A DNA stretch of 49,237 nucleotides from Priapulus caudatus (GCF_000485595.1 NW_014577527.1:44610-93846), one strand, 5' to 3'. Counted from the stretch's first letter, positions 32,215 through 42,707 are shown. Numbers and translations are program-made. Notes: generated by a model not told the origin, from the letters alone.

Positions 32215-33528
32215 TACACCAGCATGTTTACAAGTCAATGTGTATGTGACGACAAATCTTATGAATGCATGTATGGTGAATGCATGGCATGTAGCGAGTT
32301 ACAGACATTCAATGAGATTGTGGAGAACCTGAAATGTTGAGCGCATCATTTGTGCGCGGTCATGTAGACGCTGCTGCCGATTTCAGGGTCAAACAAGAAC
32401 GTGACAATAACGCTGACACTGAATGTGCGGCGGGCTTCTTTCCAAGGAGGCTTGCCCAATCAAATTTGTGGATTGTCGTATGCGAAGTTGAGACTGGTTT
32501 AGACCGTTTCTTTTCTGCTGACGCTTAGTGGCATTTCTGTCTGGAAGTCGACTGTGCGAGTAGAAACTGTGCAAAATTGAAAGGATTTGGCTTGATATTG
32601 CCAGTAAAGGTATGAAACTTGTAATATTTTAGGGGTTTGATCTGTTACTGACCGCGGGTGCCTGTTTAGTATTTATTTAGCCTTCCATGTATATTGGTGG
32701 CAATTTTACGGTGTTTTTCTCTTGTTTATTGTGTTCTATTACTAAACTTTCGTGTCATTTCCAGTGACCGCTTGAAGAACGGTATCAATGTATAGAAGGT
32801 GTGTCTCTGGCTCAGATGTTAGAAGACGTTGATGTAATCTGATACAGAAATAAACAAGCGCGTTCAACTTCCCGTGATCATTCAAGCCAACAATTCTCTA
32901 CAGAGATGTTCACTGCTAAAGTTGCCCAAGATAAACGGATGTCACCTGTGATTTGAAAGAGATGGGAAGCTTGGGAAAGAAGGATGGTGAGAGTGGAGAA
33001 GGAAATAATCCTGAAAGATCTGTTAGTAGAATTCAGTGATGGCATCCCAAAGTTCCTCATTCACAGCTTTGTGAAACGAGAGCAGAGCAAGATATTTGAA
33101 GACCTGAAAGCTGAAGCAAAAACAAGTGAAACGATGGCTGTGCTAAAAGTAGACATTGCAGAAAACTTTGCAGCAATAATATGGCAAGATGAAGTTCAGA
33201 GTGCTCATTGGCACCAAAAGCAGGCGACTGTTTTCACCGTGATGTCATGGGGCTATGCACGGAATCAGTCATTTGCTCTGGTTTCTGACAGCCTCGAGCA
33301 TGACAAGGTTGCCGTGAACTGCTATGTCACAAACCTTCTGCTGGAACTGAAAGAAATCTACACAGATCTGAAGGAAGTGCATATATTCAGCGATGGTGCT
33401 GCATCACAGTTTAAGAACAAATTTGTTTTTAAATTGTTATGCATCTTGCAAGAAGAGCTAAAGCTCAACTTGACCTGGAATTTCTTCGCTTCTTCCCATG
33501 GCAAGGGCGCTGTTGATGGGATCGATGG
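32215..33528 (+). pseudogene. DDD-type (RNase H-fold) transposase, Sola-like or unclassified, 3' truncated
   Basis: The best part is the open frame from 32,984. It has FLIHSFVKREQ, then VDIAENF (D57), then HWHQKQATVFTV, then SDSLEHDKVAV, then FSDGAASQFKN (D137), then SSHGKGAVDGI (D178). Three spaced acidic positions in D-x-x-E-N-F, S-D-G...S-Q-F-K-N and H-G-K-G...D-G contexts define a widespread invertebrate transposase family. I believe it is near Sola, but the name is uncertain. An upstream Cys-rich piece (CVCDDKSYECMYGECMAC, about 32,225-32,300) fits the same protein, with an intron or decay between. At 33,525 the frame runs into BEL/Pao sequence, losing the C-terminus. Confidence 0.65.
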
Positions 33529-33681
33529 TGTTGAACAAGTTTATCGTAGTGACGTGTGACAAGCAGGGTCACGTGGTGATGGTCCAGAATCAAGATAGGG
33601 TGCTTCTCACTTATATTCAGCTCTGATCTTCGTAACCTCCCTCCAACCCTGAGGACACCATTTTCATCTAAGTAAAGCGAG
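33525..33681 (-). pseudogene. BEL/Pao fragment fused to the DDD transposase
   Basis: It is nearly identical to 30,044-30,201 (the integrase zinc region) and in the same orientation. It joins the transposase at a shared atggtg. No target duplication or terminus is visible, so it looks like a rearrangement or gene-conversion junction, not a clean insertion. Confidence 0.8.
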
Positions 33682-34310
33682 TTATGTTAATGTTATTACA
33701 AATGTTAGTCCAAATGTTATTACATAAGATACGAGTAACGTGCCTGCTGTAAAACTTGTAGTAAAAAAGCGTTACAAATTGTAACCTAAATCCATCTGTG
33801 GCAATCTACCTATGAGCCTATGAGCCTATGAGCGCCATCTGTCGTGGAGTTTGGGTAATATGTAGCTCCTTGAATGTTACCAGAGCATATGATTGTGTAG
33901 AACCAGCAGGCTCGTTGTCATGCCACCGTGACGTCATATCCTAACACTAGTGCTGCCACGTTGCGGTCACCTCCCACTTTCGGTTTGTGGAACAAAAGTT
34001 CGTGGAACTATTAGTAGAAGGTTTCTTCATGTTATTTCGTTCGTGTTTTGGACAATATGATGGCTGGTGTATCCCCCTTCGCATTTGTAAGTCATGTATA
34101 TAGTAGAGTAGAGTAGAGCAGAGCATGTGTATAGATGCTCGTATAGTAGAGCAGTCTATACCACAGGCACTTGAAAGCGTATCAACTGTAAACATATACG
34201 CCATTGCGCGTACCGTGATACACGTGCCTGTGTAGACCAATAATAAATTGTGCCCTAAAAATTTTTATATTCTGGTGTTATACACGGGTGTGGTAAAATC
34301 AAAAGGTGCA
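33682..34310. other. No gene; contains a THAP-element terminal fragment
   Basis: 33,873-33,937 (minus) is a nearly exact copy of the end of the THAP element at 38,274-38,694 (including gtgacgtca and cctgctggttctacacaatc). About 33,810-33,830 has three copies of cctatgag. The rest is unrecognised. Confidence 0.55.
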
Positions 34311-34312
34311 CA

Positions 34313-34556
34313 ACGGCTACAAATCTGCTACATATATATATAGGCATCGAATCTGTAGCTGATACAATGCCAATGGCTACAAATCTGCTATACATGCTGC
34401 TGCTGAGCATCGAATCTGTAGCTGATACAATGGCTACAAATCTTTTACATATATATATAGGCATCAAATCTGTAGCTGATACAATGGCTACAAATCTTTT
34501 ACATCTATATAGTATCGTTAATCTGTAGCCAGTACAATGGCTACAAATCTGGGGCC
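34313..34556. repeat. Tandem repeat of about 60 bp, about 4.5 units
   Basis: Units read caatggctacaaatct, an AT-rich spacer with acatatatatatagg, then aatctgtagctgataca. Each unit contains the inverted pair gctacaaatct / aatctgtagc. Unit lengths vary from about 50 to 65 bp. Confidence 0.8.
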
Positions 34557-34700
34557 CGTTGTCAGAAACAAAATTAGTCTTAACATTAGTCTTAACACTA
34601 ACATTTTCTCGTAGACCGTCGACAGCACGAGGAAATCTGCTACGATTTTCCATTCAGGCAACTTCGCAGCGTTTCTGTCGACGGTCTAAGAATGTTAAAG
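34556..34700. mobile_element. Small inverted-repeat element
   Basis: agaccgtcgacag (about 34,614) and its perfect complement ctgtcgacggtct (about 34,674) are flanked by outer partially inverted ttaacattct-type blocks. The left edge starts gggcccgtt. No target duplication was identified. Confidence 0.4.
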
Positions 34701-35427
34701 TGATTACGTCACGAATTTCTAGCACCATCAAGTAGTACATTTGTGTGTTATTTGTACAAACTAAAATGTATGAAAATACAATTAGTGTTTCTGTTTACTT
34801 TTTATGATTATATACCTTACGCAATCTTCGGAAATGTGTAATAGTGAGCCAGCTGACCGTGTTACAGATGAATTATGCATGCTATCGTGAAATATAGACA
34901 TTTTTCCCCAACATATACCAAAATTATTAGATATAATCGCATAAAAATAGATATTGCAGGTCCTCTTTAAATTAAAACCGCGTAAATCCGGGTAGGGGGC
35001 ATGCTGCGCCAGTGTCTTGTCAGGAAATGAAACCAAGTGAAATTTAAATGTGTTTGAAACGGTGAGGGGGCGCATTTCGAATGCCAGGCAAGAATGTCAG
35101 AAATTTCAGTGTGCTGTCATTGGCTGGCAGCAACGCATGTCAAAGGATGGAACGAAACAATGTAATACATGTAAAAGTCATAGAATTTGATGATAACGGT
35201 CAGCCATTCGAAAATGGAGGACCACACAAGAAGCATGGTTGAGGAGCAGTACAAGAGAATGAAGAAGGCGGGGAAGCATTAACGCCATACTCGTTGTACC
35301 GGGCACTGGAAGCTAGGCTTCCAGCACAACTAAAGGGTATGTTTTGCCAAATTTTAGTACTTGATGTTAAGATCTATAATTATAATAACTACTACTACTA
35401 CTCCTACTGCTACTTTTACTACTTCAG
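34700..35427. other. No recognised gene; possible Merlin 5' region
   Basis: 35,212-35,335 includes an ATG (MEDHTRSMVEEQYKRMKKAG) followed shortly by a stop. It precedes the Merlin exon at 35,428 and could be decayed upstream coding sequence, but I see no zinc ribbon. Confidence 0.3.
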
Positions 35428-35540
35428 GGCACATCGTTGAAGTAGATAAGTCGGTATTTGGAAAAAGAAAATACAACCGAGGGCAGTGCCTTCAAACCGA
35501 GGGCGGCGCCTTCAAACCGAGGGCGGCGCCTTCAAACAAG
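35428..35540 (+). pseudogene. Merlin (ISXO2-like) transposase exon with first catalytic Asp
   Basis: After an acceptor (ttttactacttcag) the frame reads IVEVDKSVFGKRKYNRG, the first DDE block of ISXO2-like/Merlin transposases; D is at 35,445-35,447. The usual Glu after this Asp is Lys here. Right after KYNRG the sequence becomes three copies of a 20-bp unit (cgagggcggcgccttcaaac, 35,478-35,537) that replace or expand the normal exon. The exon with the second D and the E lies in the same orientation 6.7 kb downstream. Confidence 0.7.
35478..35537. repeat. 20-bp tandem repeat, 3 units, also found once at 41,977-41,996
   Basis: The unit cgagggcggcgccttcaaac is repeated three times, the first with two changes. 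A single copy lies at 41,977, four bases inside the left end of the insert that splits the viral L relic. The repeat therefore links the two Merlin pieces. Confidence 0.85.
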
Positions 35541-37368
35541 GTGAAGCGAGAGACAAGCATGATGGAGGTAAATAGTATCCATTTTGATGAGACCAAGACT
35601 TTTGATGACCAAACCTAGTATTTTCTCTGTACACTTTCATTTGAAATATTATTTAGGGGGGGAAATCCAATATTTGTTTCAAAATATTAATTTTGTCATG
35701 ATATTATTTTTGACAATACAGGAGGGTTAATTTCAAACTTGCTATTCATGTCTATATAGAATGGGGACAGACCTACATCAACATAGTTATTAAAAAAAAA
35801 CTAAAGAAAGTATAGCTTCACAGTTTTACTAATATGTACCAAATGTAAAAAAGTCATGTCACAACGTGTAACATCCGTAACGCTCGTTTCTTATGATTGT
35901 GGCTAATTAATCAATTAAGCTAAAACAAAGTTGTTGTACTATGTTAAACACTAGAGTGTATACTACAAGTATAAGAGAAAATAAACTGTTCTTTCAACTG
36001 CAAGTTAGTTTGTTTATCTATTGCAAGTTGCATGTAAACGTAACGTCCGTAACGGTGGAATTGGCCATATAATCAATGGTGATATACAATTACAACTAAA
36101 GCACACAAACATCATTTTTCAGTTGGTACCAGACCATCCAATATATCTTACCGACGACAATAATAAGGCTGTATTGCCAGATCAAGATGGTGGATTTGGT
36201 GTGAGGTTATCTTCCACCAGTCACTACAAGGTGACGGGAGGGAACGCCGCATCCCGAGAGAGCCATCACGCCCCAGGCCGCCCCACATGTACCAGCACCA
36301 GCCCCAGCACCAGCCCCAGCCTCAGCCCCAGCACCTGTGCAGTACTCGGCTCCAGTAACAACTAGTTTGTTTTCAAATGGTAAGAGTAAATAAATTTATA
36401 AGTAAAAATGAAATAAAACTAACCGTTGACTTGTAATTATTATTGAGCATACAATCTGATTTCTTATCAATTATTTCCATACTTAGAGTGACTAGTACAG
36501 CTCTTAAACCTCTGTTGATGTTTGTTAACAGGCGGCAGGCCAAGCTTTACAATGCCTGGGAGACGTTCTGTTAGAGGGTTAGTAACTTCCAGTATGAAGC
36601 TCTATCGAATGCAGTGTGCAATACAAATTTAGTTGAGAATAAAATCAAGGTTTTACTAATCTTTGTGCAAAAAGATAAGGATTTCCATTAGATTAAATTC
36701 GTTAAATAAATTGATAATTTTTGTAAGAGCTTTTGGCAAGTCACTTATGGGGACAAATCCTAAAAATTGTAATAAATTCATTATAGTCATTATAAGTGTG
36801 GGATTTATTATCATTATATATAGGGGTGTAACAATGCATCGAACTATCGATTCATCGCAATAGTATTTGGCTCAAATAGCAATGCATCGATAGTAAAGTA
36901 GTAAATCAATAGTAAATTGAACTATCGATTGTTATTAATAGTCTCAAATTTGAATCAATGGACTAGTTATTCAACAATCTCTGCATACATTGTAAATATA
37001 CAACTGGAACCAGCATAGTTCTTACTACATGCACATATACCCAGTTTACATTAGAAAACTCGCTCACCACCTAGCTAGTGCACAAGAGGTAACTTGACTT
37101 GAGGAACACAGGTTATACGCAATATTCTGTTCCAATGGTTGCTAAATTCTACAATTTCCTGGTAAACCAATAGTATTGCAATTGTACCGCAATTACTGCA
37201 ATAGTATCGTCAAAAGTATTTCAGCTATTGCAATACTATCGCAATAACAAGATTGCACCTAATAGTCACCCCTAACCTTTACTGGTCTCGCCATCATTAT
37301 TTAGTTTATCAAGATGTGACATATTGATCATGACATATTTACTCTATATTCTCTACATTCAGTAACTG
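35541..37368. other. No recognised gene
   Basis: 36,021-36,365 has a plus-strand ORF of 114 codons; its middle (LVPDHPIYLTDDNNKAVLP) is flanked by a ttttcag acceptor, but I recognise no family, and its end is a low-complexity Ser/Pro/Thr run. 36,830-37,270 is rich in atcgat and caatagtat repeats that partly pair with each other. Confidence 0.35.
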
Positions 37369-37784
37369 CAGTGCTTGAAATAAGAAAAAAAATGTGGTTG
37401 TCCTGCGGACAACCCAGGCATCAAATCGGGTTGTCCGCAACAATTTCTGGTTGTCCCAAAAAATATCCCCAAATCTTCTATTTTCAATCACATAATAATA
37501 TGATCAGAAAACACCCAAAAACAGTGGCGTAGCCAGAATTTTTTAACAAGGGGGTCAAAAACAGCAAACTACGCAAAATAGTGGATGACTTAATATTTTA
37601 CTGGCTCCTCCGCCTCCCTCTCCACACCCTACGGCTCCTCTACCTCTCAGCTCTGCAATCTTTGTTTTGGGCGACATTTTTGTTCATTGTTCTCTGCTCC
37701 CAAGATATGTAATTGTTTAGTGGTGGGTCTAGGATTCCAAGGAGGGGGGTGAAAAAAAGGCGGGGGGGTAAAAAACAGGTGGGG

Positions 37785-38058
37785 TATAGAGTACCGAAGT
37801 TGATGAGTCACGGTGGCATGACCAACGAGCTGGTGGTTCTAACTACAATCCACATGCTCTGGTAACAATTAACTGGCGTGTCGTGTTTGTACCCGATTGT
37901 AACGCATCATCTCTGAGAGTCATTATGTGGCCAGTTTTTATAGATTTCCCAAACGGATGGAAGCTAAAAAGCAACGAAAAAACAACCCCTATGAACGAAA
38001 AATAATAATTTAAAAAAAAATATTTTTTTTCTTACATTTTTTTTAAAAAATTTATTAA
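37785..38058 (+). mobile_element. THAP/P-like element, gap-truncated noisy copy
   Basis: It starts tatagagtaccgaag and matches 38,274-38,500 block for block, with many extra single bases. The THAP-type peptide can be followed only by changing frame (PDCN near 37,895, then FYRFPKRMEAKKQR near 37,940). It runs into poly-A/T and the gap. Confidence 0.6.
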
Positions 38059-38083
38059 NNNNNNNNNNNNNNNNNNNNNNNNN
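38059..38083. other. Assembly gap of 25 N
   Basis: The 25 N have near-duplicate THAP-element sequence on both sides, so the join may be a false duplication. Confidence 0.95.
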
Positions 38084-38273
38084 AGTGTTGGAAATAGCAG
38101 CTGGTCCCATATTTTTATGTTATTCACGATTTAATTCACGATTAAGATTTCTTGATGAGCTAGAAAACACTTGAATTTGAAGTATGAAACTGAACATTAT
38201 TGTGCCAGCTAGCCTACACTAGTTGGTTGGGATTGATTGTCAGTTTAGATGCAAAACATTGAAAGCAAAAGGC

Positions 38274-38694
38274 TATAGAGTACCGAAGTGATGACGTCAC
38301 GGTGGCATGACAACGAGCCTGCTGGTTCTACACAATCATATGCTCTGGTAACATTAACTGCGTGTCGTGTTTTGTACCCGATTGTAACCATCATTCTGAG
38401 AGTCATTATTGCAGTTTTTAGATTTCCAAAGGATGGAAGTGAAAAGCAACGAAAAAATAAATAAAAAATTAACAACAAAAAAATTTTTTTTTTTTTAATT
38501 AAATTTTTTTTTAATTCATTAAATATTGTAAGATCGACTTGCTACCGATGCTTTACCGCTGTCTGCAGCGCACACACTCGTGTTTTACGTACGCACAACA
38601 TTTTCACGCAGTTAACGTTATGGAGCCAGTGGCTTGTGTAGAACCAGCCCGTGCGTTGTCTTGCCAACGTGACGTCACACTTCGGTACTCTATA
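38274..38694 (+). mobile_element. Non-autonomous THAP/P-like element with terminal inverted repeats of about 90 bp
   Basis: The left end tatagagtaccgaagtgatg and the complement of the right end (to 38,694) align for about 90 bp, through gacgtcac, gctggttctacaca and gttaactgcgtg. Just inside the left repeat a short frame reads CVSCFVPDCNHHSESHY, then C-S-F, then FPKDGSEKQRKN after a TAG. This is the start of a THAP zinc finger (C-x2-4-C, then F-x-F-P-K). The interior then becomes poly-A/T. THAP plus inverted ends suggests a deletion derivative of a P-superfamily transposon. Each end carries a CRE-like TGACGTCA. No 8-bp target duplication is evident. Confidence 0.65.
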
Positions 38695-38867
38695 CACCAT
38701 AGATTAATTGGGTACCACGCGTATATAAGATAGCCGAGTCGGTTTAGAGTTAGGGATAGGGATAGGGTTTCTTGGTTGTCCACCGGACAATGTCTCAGAC
38801 TGGTTAGGTTGTCCGGCGCAAATTCTGGTTGTCTCGGACAACCGGACAACGCTTATTTCGAGCACTG

Positions 38868-39614
38868 AACTGTATGTATACTTTGTTATTAAAGGAAAAT
38901 TCAAGTCGTCGACTTGGTCGATGGGTGCCTTCAGCCATGTAGGACCACATTTGTGGTCCTAAAGGACGGCGAGTTTTCGGTGAATTGAGTGGCAGAGAAG
39001 ATTGCTGAATCCCTCAACTGTGAGGAGGAGGCATTTGTTATCCTGGATTCCAGGAACCAGGAGATCCAGGACTGCCGTGCCACACAAGGTCATCCCTGGA
39101 CAGATACTAGATACTCTGTTACTTTCTGAACATTATAATATCTCGTAAGGATACTGTTCGGATAAATCAGCCTAATGTGTATGGCATTCGATCAAGGATT
39201 CATAAGTGTTGCTTTCCCCTTCAATGACTCACCTCTTGTGGACTGAATTCTCTCAATTTTACTATATGTATTTGCTAAGAAAATAACATTGTAAAAGAAA
39301 ATATTTCCAGACCTCGAACATTAAAAAAGTTCCTAGTGACTATTTTAATGGTTATGTTGTCTAAAGCATTGAGCTCATTGTACGGATCGCTGCCATTCTG
39401 CACATATTGCAGCATTATGTTCGAGACGAACTCGCCACACCTATACCGACAAGCATCTCCGTCCACAACGTCAAGCGTGTGCAACGACTCGTTCACTATA
39501 GCAACTCGATTTTCAACATTCTATGGGGTTTCATCAAGGACATGAGCAAAGCTCCTTCTGCTAATGAAGATGCCGCCGCCGACGCAGGTGCTGCCGCTAT
39601 CAAATTGATTCTGC
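38868..39614. other. No recognised gene; one protein-like stretch
   Basis: 38,895-39,090 (plus) reads, across one stop, VVDLVDG, RTTFVVLKDGEFSVN, then KIAESLNCEEEAFVILDSRN. The alternating hydrophobic pattern looks like a real small alpha/beta domain, but I cannot name it. 39,100-39,600 has only chance ORFs before the LINE remnant. Confidence 0.35.
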
Positions 39615-40562
39615 TATTTCATCAAGGATGCCAGGCGAGACAGACGGGACCTGGCCATCACGTGGCTAGACCTGTCGATCACCTTCGGTTTGATCACTGA
39701 GGGAGTACTTAACCATCTTTTCGAGAGCCTGCCGATACCAGCAGACCCGAGACGTGTCCTTCTGGCCATCTACACGGACTCGGTCTACAACTTTCTGGCT
39801 GGCGGTGACTCCATCGGGATGCGACCGACTGCGGCTGTTCAGCAGGGCGACGGCCTGTCGCCCGTCGTCTTCAACCTGGAGACAGAGCTGAGCCTCTCCT
39901 GCGTGCGACCAAGGACCCCTCTGGACACGGCTTCCAGCTCCTGGAACGCACCCTGCAGACGACAACATATGCAGACGACTCCACTCTACTGGGGAGCTCA
40001 GTTGAACACCAGCGGACCTCCCTGGCTCGAGTGTCGCAGGCCGCAACCACGCTTGGCCTTCACTTCAATCCAGGGAAATGCGCTTCCCTGATCCTCGAGA
40101 AGGGAAAACAGAAGACGGATGATGGGGCCCTGAAGCTCTATGGTCCCCATCCGCTGCCTTCGCCATGGGGAACAGGAAACATACCTAGGCATCCCTATAG
40201 GGTGCAAACTCCTGTTTTGGCCTGCGCGAACACTCCCAGAGAGGCTCGCTAAGATTCAAGTTTTCCTGTTGGCACCCTGGCAGAAGATGGAGGTCCTCCG
40301 CGGCCACCTCCTACACTCTCTGTCGCACTCTTTGGCATCTGGATGGACAGAGGCCTTCATACAGGACATGGACACGACCATCAGAGCCTTCCTGCGCACG
40401 GTGACGAGGACTCCAGACTCTTCCTCGCAGGCCTTCCTCCACGCAGAGCGCAGAGCCGGCGGTTTAGGCATCCTCCCTCTCTCACAAGAGGCTGATGTCT
40501 GGACCGTGGCTCGGGCGGCCGAGCTGCTGGACTCACCCGACCCAGACGTCAGAGAGATATAG
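39615..40562 (+). pseudogene. R2/NeSL-like non-LTR retrotransposon reverse transcriptase fragment
   Basis: The frame reads WLDLSITFG (motif A region; the usual A-F-G is T-F-G), then SLPIPADPRRVLLAIYTD, then AVQQGDGLSPVVFNL (motif B). It then shifts to TYADDSTLLGSS (YADD catalytic motif near 39,968), LGLHFNPGKC, and shifts again to YLGIPIG and AERRAGGLGILPLSQ. These are the palm and thumb landmarks of R2-type RTs, where Q-G-D-x-L-S-P and Y-A-D-D are fixed. At least two frameshifts break it. The N-terminal zinc fingers and C-terminal endonuclease are not present. GC content is higher than the surroundings. The right edge runs into the viral L relic near 40,600. Confidence 0.82.
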
Positions 40563-40689
40563 AGATCAGAGAGAGGGTATAAGCGTCTTCCGGGACGACT
40601 CTGGTGTTTCCATTTAATCAACACTATCTCGAGGTTAACTTTTCCATTCTCCAGCGGACCATTGAAATTCATTTTCTTTACCTTTTACT

Positions 40690-41972
40690 TTGTTCGATGG
40701 TGCCTAAGGATGAATGAGTCATCAAGCGCTCGATCCGCTGTTTGGGTGTCTTGACCGCATGTTTGGGCTGGAGCGATCATTTGCGTACTCGCAGATATTC
40801 CCCCATGAATGTCTGCTTGTCATTCAGGATCGGTACCGGCCACCTCTGTATGTCACAAACGAGCCAGTAGAGACGACACTCAGTACCAACTGAGTACACT
40901 CAGAGCACTGGATGGAGGGGCTGCGCCAAAAGGGGTGGACATGGGCCACGATAGTGATGATAACAAAGGTCGCCCGGATCTTGTATGTGGCCGCGGCTCT
41001 TTTGGGTCAGGGTGACAACCAAATAATCGTTGCTCGCATTCCATCTGAGGAGACAATGCTCCGCAAGCGGATTACGGTCCAAGGCTTCGAAGTTAGGCTG
41101 GGAAGTAAAGTGGTCAGAAACTTGGTTTTCCACTGTACTCTTCGAGTACTCCAAGAAGTACCCTCTCAACGGAGCGGAAGTGAGCGCCGCACACAAGAAG
41201 GCGGCATCAGGACACTGTCGAATCGGTTGTCATCCTACTTTTCATCAGGGATGTTCATCGCAGGAAACGACCACAACCCGGTTACCGTTTATGTGCTAGC
41301 CATTATAGAAGCCACCAGCGCTCTATTGGAATGGCACGAGATGTCAGCTGTAACTCTGGCGGCCTTATGCCTCATTCCTCGACAGCTGGGAGGTTATTCC
41401 GTGGCAGGCTTTGCCTCATTTTGTTACCGAGGTCAAATGGATCCCCTCACTAGTGCCCTCAGTACAATTACGACCTGCGCGTCTATAGATAGCAAGGTTT
41501 TTTCGGAGGTCTCACGACTGATAGATCTCAAGCCATTAGGGAGAGACATCTCTCTCCCGTACAGCCTGAACGTGAGGCTCCCTACTCAAGCGGAGAATAA
41601 GGTTAGGCAGGCTGTCAGGGATTCTCTGCTCGCGTGTTGGAAGATTGTGAATCCTACATTGGCACCTCTCTTCATGACTCGGTCATCTGAGAGCGAAAGA
41701 GTGCCAATAGAAGACCTAGCTACCATCACCCCATTTAATCCGCTGATAGCAAATTATCTGATGAGGCTAGCCAATGTCTCTGATTGATAGGATAGTGGGC
41801 AAATATGCGAACTCGCGATCAGTGAGAACAAGTCTTGCGGGGACAACCATCATCCCCGAATCTGAGTTTCAGGACTCGGTTGATCTCATCGACAGAACAG
41901 GAGTCGACTTCTATCTACAGAGAAGACAAGGACAGCAGGAGCGCACCCTAGAAGAGGTGTTAGAGGGACCTA
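40690..41972 (+). pseudogene. Endogenous viral element: negative-strand RNA virus polymerase (L) gene, part 1
   Basis: The landmark is GDNQ (41,011-41,022), the catalytic motif C of RNA polymerases of non-segmented negative-strand viruses. It is preceded by a block with G-L-R-Q-K (from 40,918), typical of the motif B region. Upstream, residues in another frame fit the motif A to B interval. Downstream, a block rich in E-Y-S-K continues in a shifted frame (about 41,060-41,200), then the first frame resumes, with an L-G-G block and R-G-x-x-D-P (about 41,389-41,450), to the stop at 41,785. The following frame (41,774 on) continues the similarity. Breaks include frameshifts near 40,750, 41,050 and 41,180, a stop near 40,888, and a frame change near 41,785. 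Family placement (Mononegavirales versus Jingchuvirales) is open. No N, P, M or G gene is visible. Confidence 0.78.
41939..41972. repeat. 34-bp direct repeat, left copy (insert boundary)
   Basis: It is identical over all 34 bases to 46,540-46,573. It marks where the L-like frame stops matching and the 4,567-bp insert begins. Confidence 0.95.
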
Positions 41973-42262
41973 AAACCGAGGGCGGCGCCTTCAAACCCAA
42001 TGGGTACTCGGGGGTATAGATAGAGAAACACATTCGACGTTCCTCGCCCCAGTACGCTAGAGGAATGCTGCGACGCTAATCCCACTGATGTCGCTATATT
42101 CGGTACGGAACACGCCCCGTTTACCCAAATGCATTTATTGTGAATACGTATGTTAGTTGGACTCATAGGCAAGTTATGTTTCTATATCATTACTTCCCCA
42201 TATATTGAAACATTAACAAGTTTATTGGAAGTCATACGTTTTAATCTATATTATGTATGTAG

Positions 42263-42707
42263 ACCGGGTACAACAATATACACGGACGAATGGGCGGCGT
42301 ACCGCAATTTGCGAGCGAATGGTTTTCGCCATGGGACGGTGAATCATTCACTACATTTCGTGGATCCCGTGACGGGAGTTCACACGCAGAACGTGGAGGC
42401 TATGTGGAGCCGATGCAAGCGAATACTGAGGTTAGTTTGCACTTATAAGCTATTCATATGATATTCATTGCGTCTAGGAATAGTGTAATAATGCATCTTT
42501 CTCAACAACGTAATCAGAGACCTGTAATAAGCCTAATATTATCACGGATACAACTTTAAGACTGTCTTGGAAATTAATAGGTCACCAACGATGTCCAGGG
42601 AGTTGCTACCTTCATACTCGAAGGAGTGCATGTGGAGGCTGTGGTATGGGTGCCCGCATGCATTCCACCACATTGTGGAGCATATACGGGACGCCTACCC
42701 GTTATGA
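42263..42707 (+). pseudogene. Merlin (ISXO2-like) transposase, C-terminal two exons
   Basis: Exon 42,263-42,430 (acceptor gtatgtag, donor CTGAG|GTTAGT) reads [13 protein letters not shown] (catalytic D at 42,285-42,287), then [20 protein letters not shown], then EAMW (catalytic E at 42,396-42,398), with 36 residues between D and E. Exon 42,581-42,707 (acceptor aaattaatag) joins in frame: SPTMSRELLPSY, ECMWRLWYG, HHIVEHIRDAYPL, stop TGA at 42,705. This is the complete C-terminal half of an ISXO2-like transposase, with an intact frame and splice sites. Merlin is the eukaryotic branch of IS1595-type transposons. The 5' half is missing here; matching pieces are at 35,428 (plus) and 29,358-29,645 (minus). 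Confidence 0.85.

Larger units (their letters stand above)
37369..38867. mobile_element. hAT-like element bounded by CAGTGCTYGAAATAAG ends, holding nested elements and a gap
   Basis: The left end CAGTGCTTGAAATAAG (37,369) and right end CTTATTTCGAGCACTG (to 38,867) are inverted. Both are followed inward by ggttgtcc/ggacaacc repeats (37,390-37,460 and 38,770-38,860). The flanks agtaactg and aactgtat are not a clean 8-bp duplication. Inside are another hAT-type terminus (37,523, cagtggcgtagccag), two THAP-element copies and the 25-N gap. No transposase of its own is seen. Confidence 0.6.

Noticed and set aside
37523-37760. Complete hAT element starting at cagtggcgtagccag
   Set aside because: Only one terminus is visible. 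A second G-rich block at 37,723 is in the same orientation, not inverted.
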